Shown here: positions 32,201 to 42,500 of the stretch, in pieces
Layout: each line of letters opens with the position of its first letter
Position numbering within the stretch: position 1 is the first letter of the stretch
Assembly (NCBI GenBank): GCA_037576195.1
Contig: CM075103.1
Span: forward strand, 18,042,001 to 18,106,000
Length of the DNA: 64,000 nucleotides
Direction of reading: 5' to 3'
Source: Phytoseiulus persimilis
Lineage: Eukaryota > Arthropoda > Arachnida > Mesostigmata > Phytoseiidae
The notes under the pieces: model-generated
Seen by the model: only the letters and a program-made list of their open reading frames with translations
Database searches by the model: none
What the model was told of the DNA's origin: nothing
Program-made: the position numbers and the translations under genes

Positions 32201-33060
32201 ACTGAATCCGCAGTCAAAAACCGACATTAACCGCAATCAACTCGTTTCGGAGTCTCAAGCTCCAATAATGCTTCCAAATGGATAGTTGAACAACACGAAG
32301 TTCTTTTTTTTCTTTCTCGAAGTTTTTTCTTTATTTTCGGCGTCAAGCCCGTCCATGGTGGACTCGGAGTCAGATTCACCACTCATCCTCTCCAGCCCTC
32401 TTCATCTGGAGGTGACCTTGGGGTGACCCCGACGCGACCCTGACGTGACTTTGGGACCTGGACTTGACCATAAGTTTGAGCCGCCCAGGAAATGCTGAGA
32501 TTCGACACGGTGAAACAAGATGACTGCCCTGACAACCCGTGCAGACCCCGTGGCGACCACGAGGAGGCTGGTTGAGGGGAATTTTGCGGGATTTGACACG
32601 CCAATATTCGGCCTGGAGGCATGGAGGGTGGCGTGGGAGCTCATCGTACCCCGCGGCTATCAACCGTGTGCTGGGAAACTTGTCTCGATTTCGCGCGGCG
32701 GCGATCGCCGGCTAGGAAGAAGGGGGGAGACTCCGCGACAATTTAGAACCGTTTATCCGTTATACTAACGCAACTCACCCATGGATACGGAGTTCGCAGG
32801 GACGGCAACGTTCACACGATCATCAAAACTTCCTAAATGCTATATGCACTTCTTGGACTGATTCCGAAAGTGCGCTAGACGCTCGCATCGAGAGGATCGA
32901 AAGGTCTTCTTGGGAGCGGCGCGTACAATGCGCGGCATATGACTCTAACCTTCGGGCATCCTGACTCAACGACGTCCCCGCCGCTCTCTAATTTTCTAGG
33001 TTAAGATCGCTTATAGATGGAAGATTTATACGTATGAGGCTGGTTAAGATGACGGATAGA
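29208..33060. other. No recognisable gene
   Basis: A long region of mixed composition. The pattern GGACACGT...GTCCGCTTTT occurs near 30145-30180 and again near 31200-31222, perhaps remnants of one repeat. A T-rich stretch lies at 32305-32340. No coding exon or transposase motif is supported. Confidence 0.35.
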
Positions 33061-33079
33061 ATGGCACTGGTGCCTTCCT

Positions 33080-33780
33080 CACTCTCGTCTACCGTCGTGT
33101 GGGCTCCACGATTTTTGTCCGCCTGACTGGATTATCAGCGGACCCTTTGTCGTGTACTGGTTCGGTGAAGGAGGGGCGCTCTTCGGTCTGCGTTGGTTTG
33201 TCCTGGACGTTTCGCTCTGGAACTAGCTTAGGAGCTGTGAGTAACCCCTCTCCCGGACCCCTGAGAGAATCAATGCCGTCGGAGCTCAATTTTGGATTTG
33301 ATGAATGGGCGCACCGCGATGGGCTGTGTGGGGAAGCGCGCGTGGAGTCCCCAAAAAGTCGTAGTTGGCCGATGTGAGCTATAGTTGTGTATTCTCTATC
33401 ATGGCTGATTGATGCTACTGCGTACGTATCCTTATCAAGTGGGCGAGAGATCACAAGCGGACCACTGCATTGCGGGTCGAGTTTTCTCGGGACGCCGTCC
33501 GCCGGTTTGGGTGAAGCCGAAAACCACACCATATCTCCCGGAGAGGCTTTCTGCCGCACGATGCCGTTTGTCGTAGTATTTTTTTTGTCTCGTCGAATGC
33601 TTTTCTCAATCGAATCGTCGCTCTTTGTCGCAACGACTCCGGATCGGACCGTTTGTCGATGGGTGGTCTACCGGATCAAGGAGTCGATAGGTATCCTCTG
33701 GATTGTATCCACACAACAGCCGAATGGGGGTTTCTCCCGTGGCGCACTTTACTGAGGTATTGAGCAGTAGCTGTATTTTA
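33080..33780 (-). pseudogene. Gypsy integrase C-terminal part
   Basis: Frames at 33606-33780 and 33089-33559 give LLNTSVKCATGETPIRLLCG and then SPGDMVWFSASPKPADG with RKLDPQCSGPLVI, the usual end of the integrase core and the GPY/F-like C-terminal module of Ty3/gypsy integrases. A frame change near 33560-33600 separates them. The upstream half of the protein lies beyond the insert, near 38134-38260. Confidence 0.8.
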
Positions 33781-34239
33781 GCGCAGAAATGCGCTTTTCT
33801 TCGGGCTTGTTTACTGTGGTGTAACTGGGAGTGAAACGAAAGAATCGGAACGAAAAAATCGTAGCGGGAGTCCTTTAAGATTTTTCCGGAAGCGAAACTT
33901 GAATTAATTCTGAATTCCATTGATGAATCTCGGTGTCGTATGAATCGTAGGAGATAACGGAGTGATGTTGTATATATCAGAGTGTGGTGGAGAGCAGACG
34001 ACTGAGTTTTGTAAATTTGAGCGTTCGGGCCGTCGAGTATGGGGCGTGCTCTATAGGTATATACTCATGCAGTATTTTCGTATCCTTTTCGAGTTTGGTC
34101 CTTTTTCTGATCCCCTCCCGTTGATGGGGCTAACTGTCACGAAATTCCCCGGAGCAGAATTGGCATGTGTGTTTATGTGATAGCTTTGCATCCTCATGAG
34201 CGTACAGCGAAAACAAGCCAATTCCGATGACGAGGGAAT

Positions 34240-34625
34240 GATCCAGAAGGAAATCCTGAATCCTGCCATTGAGGAGATATTCCAAAAATTCCACCGTGAA
34301 AACCAAAGGATGCCGAAGCGGATGGAGCGGATATCCAGTATCGGGCCAGTGCTCTGACTTGAGTAAGCAGAGTAACTTTGGGTTCTGTGTGAACTGGAAT
34401 CGTGCTTCAAACTCCTCCTTCGAGGACAGCTGCCAGTACGATGGTTTTACGAGCATTGTTGGGACAAGGATTAGGAACGGCACCCTGACCAATACCTCCT
34501 TGTGACAAAGAATTGATCCAGGAGGAGATCGTGGAGTTTGCCATTGAGAAGATACTCTGAGGTTTCCACCTTATAATCAGAGGGAGCTGGAGCAAATCGG
34601 GCTTCGAATTCTCCTCCATGGGCCT
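34240..34625. repeat. Diverged direct repeat blocks
   Basis: Block 34240-34310 (ATCCAGAAGGAAATCCTGAA ... CCATTGAGGAGATATTCC) is repeated in diverged form at 34513-34584 (ATCCAGGAGGAGATCGTGGA ... CCATTGAGAAGATACTC). The following ACTGGAATCGTGCTTCAAACTCCTCC (34392-34417) corresponds to GCTGGAGCAAATCGGGCTTCGAATTCTCCTCC (34583-34615). Minus-strand frames through both give similar segments such as EYLLNG. Identity unknown. Confidence 0.55.
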
Positions 34626-34867
34626 CGAAAAGTATGGTTAGATCGTAACCTTGTCCTCCGCCTCAAGGAAGTCTGGAAGGTTCTGGACGGCTATTTCGGA
34701 TCGCCACGCGTGTTCTGTGTGTGTGTGTGTGTGATCGGTTATGGTTCCGCAATGATCTACGCGATGCGGGCTCGAGACACCGGACCACCAATTTCTCTCC
34801 AGACCACTGTGGTACGTTCATTCTCGTTTTCCTCCGTTGAGGTGGGTTCGGGAGGCCTTCGAAAAGA

Positions 34868-36060
34868 TCACCACTTTTCATATCCGGGTCCAACCGTACA
34901 ATTTGAAACCGCACCAAACGGGGTACTTGATACATGGCAGAACCTTGGCTTGGGTTCAGAGGCAGACTTCTCTCTGTATACGTCTCTGTGAACGCGGGTT
35001 GCATTGTGGACGTTTTCGGTGATTCTTCGACCTCGATCTTGTCGCGGATCAACCATGGAAATATATTCTGCCAAGTCATCAACCATCCGAAGAAGCTTCG
35101 CTAGGTGGTCACTAGTGACTAGTGAGCTCCTCTGGTGGAACCTCGATACAGTCTTCGTCGTTCTCAGACTCCTCGTGGGCTCGTTCTTGATCCATCCCGA
35201 TGAGCGTCTGGTTTCCAATTGAATAACTCTTCTATGGTCTCTGTATTTACGTCATCTAGACCTCATTTCTCTGCGATATCCACCGTGTTTCCAATAATCT
35301 CAGTACATTGCTCCTTATTGTTGGCTGACACACTCGCGCAATGTGAGAGAATGATTTTCCAAACTGCTCTCATATTGTGTGCCGAGACCTCATCCCAGGC
35401 CTCGATTATGTTGACGACAACTTTCTTGATGTCGTATGTTTTCCTGAATTCGACCTGCTTAGGGTCATCTCCCGTCGCGTCCTTGATAGTTTGGGACATC
35501 GTTCGGCGCAAGTAGTAAGCCTTGAAGGTTGAAATGACACCTTGGTCCATCGGTTGGATCAAGGAAGTCGTATTGGGCGGGAAGAATACTACTTTCATGT
35601 TCTCCTTCATGGTTGACAGTCCCGTTGGATGACCCGGAGCATTATCCAGGAGTAGAAGTATTCTGAATCCGATTCTCTCCGTGCGACAGTATCCTTCTGC
35701 CGCTGGACAGAAATGGTTGATGAACCAATCCTCGAAGAGAGCTTTTGTCATCCCGGATTTTGGATCCGACCGCCAGAGCACAAACAGTGCCTCTTTGCGA
35801 ATTTTCTTGAGAGCTCGAGGATTCTTTGCTCGGTAAACAAGCATCGGCTTCAGCTTGAAGTCTCCTGCCGTGTTGACGCCAAGTAGGAGTGTCAGACGAT
35901 CTTTAGCGATTTTGTGACCGTTGAATAATTTTACGGTAAACGCTGCGAATGTTCAGGAGGGACTCTCCTTTAAGAAGAGCCCTGTTTCATCTTCATTGAA
36001 GATCTGCTCATCCAAGTAGCCTTCTCTCTGGATCAGTTCTCTAAGTTCGTCTGGGGATAG
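34868..36060 (-). pseudogene. Tigger/pogo-type DDE transposase relic
   Basis: From 36040 downward the frame gives EQIFNEDETGLFLKESPS, an in-frame TGA (35953-35955), then TVKLFNGHKIAKDRLTLLLG, KPMLVYRAKNPRALK, LLLLDNAPGHP (second Asp), VVFFPPNTTSLIQPMDQGVI (third catalytic Asp region) and FKAYYLRR. These are the CENP-B/Tigger transposase landmarks in order. The frame stops at 35263 and a shifted frame, 35218-34868, continues with Tigger-like helical tail sequence. The N-terminal DNA-binding half is not recognisable. At least one stop and one frameshift make it non-functional. Confidence 0.85.
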
Positions 36061-36825
36061 CGCAGCCGCTTAGTGTTCGGCGCTGGCGGACTCGCCTTGA
36101 ATGCGGATGTTGCCTGCTCGTTGCTTGAAACGATCGAACTATCCTCGACTCCCAACAAACGGTTCGGAGCCTGTCCCGTTTTCATCTACATTGAATGTTC
36201 GGAGATCCTCGTGAAGACTCAAGGCTTCGCATGACACACTCGCACGAACCACAATGCTCGAATCTGATTTGCGCCGGGACTTGAGGTGTGAAACTTGACA
36301 CAGGAAGTTTCGTTCGACAACGAAGATCGGAACTATATCCGTCAACTTTGATAGTTGGAGGGATTTTTTCGGGGCTTACTCCAAAAAATAAAACTATGGA
36401 GCCGAATGGGTTCCTTTCCCCTTCGAAAAAAGGATGACTGAGGGAGGACATCAAAGAAACCTACAATCGGGGGTACAGAGTGAGAGTCAGCCAAGATAGT
36501 GGAAATTACCGACTCAGAAAGCGATTCGGAGAGGAATCGAGACGCGGTGAACGAGGAGCGGGGAAAAAGGCGCATGCGCTGACGGTTACTGAACGTGACC
36601 TCCGGTTCCGGAGAAGAACAGAGAGAAAGTTAGTGGTGAAGACGGACAAAGAAAAATACGAGCGGACCGAGGGCCTGGGAGGAAAGCACCAGCGACGTGA
36701 ACCCTCATAGACCGGTGAAACGGGGACTTCAACGATCTGTTCTATGGCAGTCTTCAGGATACTACCCTCTTCAGTTTCAGTTCCAGATCTCTTTATGAAT
36801 AAAGGTTTATACAAGTCTGGCTTTC

Positions 36826-37795
36826 TTGAATGACGCCAGGAGTAGAGGTTCTGAAGGTGGCACCTTTGACGCGATCGTATTTGAATACCATAAAAATCTA
36901 CAACAACAGTTCGTTTACGTCGCTATGTCGAGAGAGAAAACGGTCGACGGCTTATTCTTGACAACGCCCGATGATTGTCCCGAAAAATTTCAATTCCATC
37001 ATCCAAAACAAGCGACCGCTCCTCAAATGGTACACCTCCGAACGAAACTACAACGTTTGAGTAATCACCGATTCAAAACTCAAGATCATCATCTATTAGA
37101 ACGAATGGATTCTGCGACCACGAGCCTAATAACATGCAACGTCCAAAGTTTGCCAGCACACGCATTGGATGTCACAAGCGACAAAGTATACATGCGATCC
37201 AAAGTTTTCTGTCTCAGTGGAACTCGGAATGATAACTATAAAGTAATCATGCTAGATGATTTCAACCTCGTGACCCAAAACAAGAGACAACACAGAACTG
37301 GTGGAGTTGCTATTTACGAACGGATAGGAGCACCCATGCATGTAACTCCCACAATTACGCCAGATCTCATCGATGAAGATCATGGTGACATTTGTGCCTG
37401 TTAAATACTTCTACGTAACCAACTAACCGTCATTGCGACAGTATATATCAATCCGGGAACATCGTTCGAAGTCATTAAAGATTTCTCACTGAAATATGAC
37501 CATGTTCTGTCCCTTGGTGTCCAAAACTCCACTGATTCTATGGGGTGATTCCAACCGGAACCTGAAAGACCCCCTCAGAAAGGAAAAAATTATCGAATTC
37601 ATGGAAAATCAACTTGATCTTGAACTATTGACCGATCCTGAGATATCGACAACGCGTGGCCAAACATGCATCGACATTACATTCTCAAGAGGCAACCGAG
37701 ATTGCTCCTGTGTTACACGCATTAGCTATTTCAGTCATCATAATTTTAACTTTCCTGAAATAATTCCAACCGATCTTCTAACCTTCAAATGACAA
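36826..37795 (+). pseudogene. Helentron-type helicase end fused to endonuclease, relic
   Basis: Frame 36826-37404 begins with the last part of a PIF1-like Helitron helicase (EGGTFDAIVFEYHK, QQFVYVAMSREKTVDGLFLT) and runs into an apurinic-endonuclease-like domain (SLITCNVQSLPAHALDVTSD, SGTRND, RTGGVAIYER). The frame 37496-37789 continues it (TPLILWGDSNRN, ISTTRGQTCIDITFSRG). Helicase followed by a C-terminal endonuclease is the arrangement known from Helentrons. The Rep domain and most of the helicase are absent, the frame breaks at about 37402, and the endonuclease is cut short, so only a 3' relic remains. Confidence 0.75.
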
Positions 37796-38133
37796 TTCGA
37801 TGAACGCCCGTCAACGTTCCAAGCACTGAAGATAAAACTATCGAGAATAAATTGAGGGGGTTTCAGGCGAAAGCACTCGAGAAATTTAGGATACATGTTA
37901 CCGCCATCGCCGGAAAATCTCGATGTGATGGAGCATGTCCCCCTCTCGAGGGGGTGGAACACACCCCCTCAAAAATCGTCGTCTTGTTCATCGTAGGTTT
38001 TTCAAAGCCAATTCTCCGTACTATTCAGTTCATTTATGGACGAATTTTGTCTGTATTCCGGCTTGGCGCTAGGTTGTTCGCGTTTCTGCGCCCCGGCTCA
38101 ACCCGTGGATTAACCGTTCCTGTTTTTTTTTTA

Positions 38134-38260
38134 AGATAGCGATCCCACAAGCCGGCCTTCTCGGCGTGTAGCATTTTCGCTAGAAGCGGCGTGACAATGC
38201 CATTCACTCGTTCAACCTGGCCGTTGACTTGGGCCCTTCGCGGACACGAAAAAATCGTAT
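38134..38260 (-). pseudogene. Gypsy integrase core remnant beside the insert
   Basis: On the minus strand 38245-38134 encodes NGQVERVNGIVTPLLAKML and KAGLWDRYL, the end of the integrase catalytic core with its glutamate region. The preceding zinc-binding domain and the first part of the core are missing between here and the RNase H end near 38400, indicating an internal deletion. Confidence 0.75.
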
Positions 38261-38286
38261 TCGTGGATCCTCGTGTTGTACTGCGA

Positions 38287-39249
38287 TTAGTTCCTCTCCA
38301 TACGACAGCGAGACGCGAAAGACGCGTGAGGTCGTTCTTCAGCTCGTGTCGTCCATTCCTCCAGATACCAACGACTTCGGCCTCCGATAGGTCGTCGGCG
38401 CCTCAGTAAATTCTCTCGATTCCAGTGGGGGGCTCTTCCCTTGGATTTCTGGAAAGAGCGTCGACGTGACACATCTTCGAACCTGACCAGTACTCCACGG
38501 TGAACTGGAAGTCCTGGATCAGGGCAAGCCAGCGGGTCATTTTTAGGGTTTCTTGTAGTCTGCGAGTTGATACTGAGGAGAGCTTGACAGCCGGTAACCA
38601 ACCGGAATGTCTTCCCGATGAGGAACGCCCGTAGTTTTCCAAGCGCGAACGTGATTACTAGCAGGTCGAGTCGGGACGAGTGGTAAGATGCTTCCACTGC
38701 GCTGCATTCCCGCGAAACGCATCGCACCAGATGGAGTTGATTGTTCTTGTCCGGTTGGAGCATCATTGCAGCTAAACCCACTGCAGACGCGTCGGTATGG
38801 AGCTCGATGTTGACCGTTGGATCGAACAAGGCCAACACCGGAGGCCTGCGCATGATTCCTCGAAGCTTCTCGAAGGCGAGGCACTGCGAGTCTCCCCATG
38901 CGAATTCGTTCTTCGTTGAGGTCAAGGTCGTGAGGGGCGATGCGACGGTCGCGAATCCCGGAATGAATCTTCTGAGCAACCCACACAAGCGAAGGAACTG
39001 TCTGACCTGGTTGGCGTTGGTTGGGATGGGGAACTCCGCGATCGCCTTTAGCTTGTCCTCCGCGGGGGAAACCTTGCCGTCTTTTTTGAGCAGGCCCATA
39101 AACACCACTTCCGAGAATCCGAACTCGCATTTTTCTGGATTCAAGGTCAGTTTTGCCGCCCTCAGTCTTACGAAGGCCTCTCTTGGGATCCGCAGTAGGT
39201 CCTCGGAGTCTTTCCCTTTTATCAAGACATCATCGGAGAAATCAAGCAC
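38287..39249 (-). pseudogene. Gypsy reverse transcriptase palm to RNase H
   Basis: The open stretch has LDFSDDVLIKG (the YxDD-type active site, here FSDD), LNPEKCEFGFSEVVFMG, an RNase H beginning with ELHTDASAVGLAAMM, and then, in a shifted frame (38642-38403), RWLALIQDFQFTVEYW and CHVDALSR, the familiar Ty3/gypsy RNase H end. The frameshift lies near 38640. Confidence 0.85.
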
Positions 39250-39769
39250 GACCTCTGTCTCCTTATTGGAGCCAAGACGAGCGACACAAGATGGTTAAAA
39301 ATCGATGGACCATATTTGAAACCGAACGGCATCCTGAATTCGCCGCTCGTCTCGGGATAGATGAACGCTGTGTATCGGCGGGATCTTTTTGCCATGAGGA
39401 CCTGCACGAAACCTTGCATGAAATCAAGTTGGGCGGGGCATCCAGCGTGGGATAAGTCCATGAGTTCGTCTTCCAAGTTGGGGATTGGCCACAAAAGTCT
39501 ACCGCAATATAATTGAGTTTCCGAACGTCAATGACCACTCTCTTTTTCGGGGCCTTACCTGGGATCTGCCGGGTTACCACAAAGGCTGGACTAGCGAATG
39601 GGCTCATAGTGTCCGAGACTATTCCGGACTCCTTCCACTCTGTCACTTGTGCCTCCATGAAGTCCCGATCCTCGGGGCGAGTCGGTAAGGCTTCGCACGC
39701 GATAACGCTGTGCCTGGTCTCAATTAGATACCTGCCTCTATTGAATCTGTACATCCCAGCTCCTTCCAT
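39222..39769 (-). pseudogene. Gypsy reverse transcriptase N-terminal part
   Basis: Frame 39769-39505 gives TRPEDRDFMEAQVTEWKESG, SPFASPAFVV, KKRVVIDVRKLN (RT fingers and palm motifs). A shifted frame 39494-39222 continues with CPAQLDFMQGFVQV and GEFRMPFGFKYGPSIFN. Only one break near 39500 separates them. Confidence 0.82.
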
Positions 39770-39829
39770 GAGAATGAGAAAACATCCGTAAAACGGTTAA
39801 TGGGTTCCATCAGGGAACAGCGCTGCTCC

Positions 39830-41489
39830 TTAGAGAGCAGGACCCAAGCTGACCTCACTCGGCCTGATCGCGCCCTGGCATCCCACCGCATTACTGAACT
39901 CGACTCCACAACGTGTCCCCGATCCGACCGATGAGGAGCCATCCGTGTGTTCAAGCGAACGGAACTCCTTCTCGGCCAAGATTCTACATCTCTCAAGTCG
40001 ATCGCCAGGACGGAAAACGACGGTTCTCGATGAGCTGTTCTCCATCGGGAGCCGGATGGTGCCGCCTTCGTCACTATGGTAGACAACATCACAGTCAGGC
40101 GCACGGAAAACGAGTGCCTCCACGAATGCTGCCGTGCGGGGAGGCAGCTCCGTGTCCGTCGCCACCCGAGGACGATCGCTCTGTGCCCTCTCTATCTGTG
40201 TCAGCAAGGCGTCGGCTGGTCCGACGAAGAAGGTGTCGCCGGAGGAGCGCAAGGTGTGGCAAATCGAGAATGCTTCGGCCTACGAAGAGGTCCTCCGCGA
40301 TGGAGTCGTCGGGAACGACCATCGCCATCACGTTCTCCGTGCGACCCTCATCGACCTGCGAGGAAGAAAACACGACGCGTACCAAGGCGTACGTCGCCGG
40401 CGCAGAAACGTCGCCGGTGCCATATACGGGAATTCTCTCCAGAACGGTTTTCAGCCAGAGGCGAGTTACTGCGCTAGCCCTGATCAAAACCGAGGGACAT
40501 CCGGTGTCCAATAATCCGTGCAACCGAGTGGACCCGTTGATGAGACATTCCTTTACGTACTTGGGACCCGAACCGACGATGGTCAAATCTTCAAACACGA
40601 TTCCCCCTGGGCAGTTACGCTGGTAATAACCGCTCCTGTTGCAAGTCCAACATGTCGGAGGCGCAAACGTGCGCTCCGGACCGTTACTCCGCGCAACGGT
40701 AGACCGGGTACCATTGGGCTCCGGGCGACCTCCGTCGGTGCGTCCCGCCGCGCCTGTGGGCTGAACCGTTGGCGCCACCGCGGTCTCGCTGTTCCCTCGA
40801 CCATCGACTCGGAGGCGTCCTCCTGTGGCATCGGGAACGCCGACAAACGAACGAGGCATAACCGGCCCCGGCGTCCACCGACTGCGTGTCCTCTGAAACT
40901 GTCCGCGACTCAGCTCTCGTCCACGGCACTCACTCGCCGTGCGGTCTCCATACTGAAGCTCTCTCGGTGTCCTTTCTGGATCCAATGCGATCATCCTTGC
41001 CGCTCGCCCAATGTCGGCAACCAACGCAACCACCGTAGTCGACGCATGGTGAGAAACGGCAAGTTCCACCGGCATGAAAACCTCGTGTAGGCCCTGCATG
41101 ATGTGATCGAAAGCCTCCAAAAACGGAATCCCGGCGACCTGTGCCAGACTGGCCTTCTCAAAGGCGTACGTCTCCACCGGCATGTCCACTCCCTGGACAA
41201 ACGTGAAGAGACCGCTAGCGGTGCACCCGGGCTGAACAAATGCCATTGTGAACCTGCGGGTGAATGTCTTGGCGTCCGAGTCATCGCCGCTCTCGAAAAC
41301 GCCGAAGGGGCTCTCCGAGTCCTCCAGGTGACACCGCGTTGCGGCTCTGCCCTGAAGGTGCGCCCTTGCCAGCGCCGGAGCCGCCTCCGGTCCCAGTCGT
41401 GAGCTCGCGATCTCGCCCTGGATTTGAAGCAGCCACTGCCGTGCTGCAAGGAAGCACTCTACCAGATAACCGCGGTTTTCGGTCCCCAT
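39830..41489 (-). pseudogene. Gypsy gag, zinc-knuckle-like segment and aspartic protease
   Basis: The 464-codon frame from ATG 41489 encodes a gag-like helical region, a basic Gly/Arg-rich stretch, CWTCNRSGYYQRNC (a CCHC knuckle in which the His is replaced), and the protease motif LHGLLDTGCPSVLI. A frame change near 40235 leads into 40252-39830, which carries the linker toward reverse transcriptase. Gag coats the RNA genome and the protease would cut the polyprotein. Confidence 0.8.
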
Positions 41490-41692
41490 TCAGCGGCTAA
41501 TCACTATTGCGGTCATGGAATTGCGGTAATCGTTCAAGCGTAACCGCGGTTATTTGCAAGACCTAGTCGTAGCCGAAGACGGAGGAAATACACTACTACT
41601 TCTCGATATCCTTCCCAAAGGAAAGTTTTCGCATGAGAAAGAAAACTTTGTATGATTTCCAGGGAGCTTCTCCTCTCGTATCAAAAAGGAGG

Positions 41693-42191
41693 GTCTATGA
41701 CAGGGGTGGGCAACTTGGTGCGGCCCGCGGGCCGCAAAATCTGGCCCGCGGGCCGCACGAGGTGCTTCGCGGGCCGCAGTGCACAGCACCATCGCGGCCG
41801 TGCAAACTCACGGGCCGCCACATGAAACGTATCTCAGCGAGCTCGAAGTATTCCTAATCCATGTGACATGTCTCCAGAGAGCGTCATCCGGCAAAGATGA
41901 GGTTTCAAGCTCAGGAATCGTTTCCTTTGGGTGCATCCGAAACCTGAGCTCAAGAAAAATCACAACACCTCGATGTGCCTATCGAAGAGTGAACACTCGA
42001 CTCACTCGCCCACCAAGTTGAGGAGATTCACTCAGGTTGGGGAAGATCGTAGCAAATGTTAAATCTATTTTCCATGGAAGCGATTCGTCGTTTTCAAGCG
42101 CTTTTTGCGCGGGGCCCTGCCCGAACACAGCGGTCCACTCGCGGGCCGCATGCGGCCCGCGGGCCGCACTTTGCCCACCCCTGGTCTATGA
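41693..42191. mobile_element. hAT-type MITE with 8-bp target-site duplication
   Basis: The element proper is 41701-42183 (483 bases). It begins CAGGGGTGGGCAA and ends TTGCCCACCCCTG, a perfect 13-bp terminal inverted repeat, with GC-rich subterminal palindromes built on GCGGGCCGC. Both sides carry the identical 8-bp duplication GTCTATGA (41693-41700 and 42184-42191), diagnostic of hAT-superfamily insertion. It has no transposase frame, so it must have moved using a transposase in trans. Confidence 0.95.
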
Positions 42192-42500
42192 TAATAACCG
42201 GATACAACGAGATCTCAAAACACATCTCATAAAGACTCGTTTGTCACAACTCGACCTTGTCAAACGAACATGTTCGGCCATCTAATTCTCGTGCTTGCCG
42301 TTCTCTCGCACGACCAGCGCCTACTTTTTATCGCTGACTCGAAACAGCGTTATCCGTACTCGGGGCCGGTAACATTGGTTAAGCGTTTCAAGTTACGAAA
42401 TCGTCAACTACGAAATCTTTATCCGAATGCAGAAGGGATCGTCTTTTATGGTGGAGCCTCCCGTCCGATGAATGTAGTCAGCAATTTCGGGTTCAACTCC

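Larger units (their letters stand above)
33781..38128. mobile_element. 4.35-kb insert inside the gypsy integrase, with inverted-repeat ends
   Basis: The left end begins GCGCAGAAATGCG (33781) and GCGCAGAAACGCG occurs inverted at 38079-38091, about 40 bases from the right end, which finishes in a T run. TTTTA flanks both sides (33776-33780 and 38129-38133). If the insert is taken out at this duplication, the gypsy integrase frame is continuous. Inside are a Tigger/pogo-type transposase relic (-) and a Helentron-type helicase/endonuclease relic (+). Near-terminal inverted repeats and a T-rich insertion site fit a Helentron, but a composite origin is also possible. Confidence 0.7.
33070..41489 (-). 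mobile_element. Decayed Ty3/gypsy LTR retrotransposon, interrupted by a 4.35-kb insert
   Basis: Read on the minus strand: gag from ATG 41489, zinc-knuckle-like segment, aspartic protease, reverse transcriptase, RNase H, a sliver of integrase core down to about 38134, then a foreign insert (33781-38128), and the integrase C-terminal part at 33780-33080. Several frameshifts and a deletion of most of the integrase core show that it is dead. I searched by eye for matching LTRs near 32.3-33.1 and 41.5-42.4 kb and saw none, so the outer limits given are those of the coding remains, not the true ends. Confidence 0.88.

Noticed and set aside
32300-33080. 3' LTR of the gypsy element
   Set aside because: No matching copy was seen near 41.5-42.5 kb, so no LTR is annotated.
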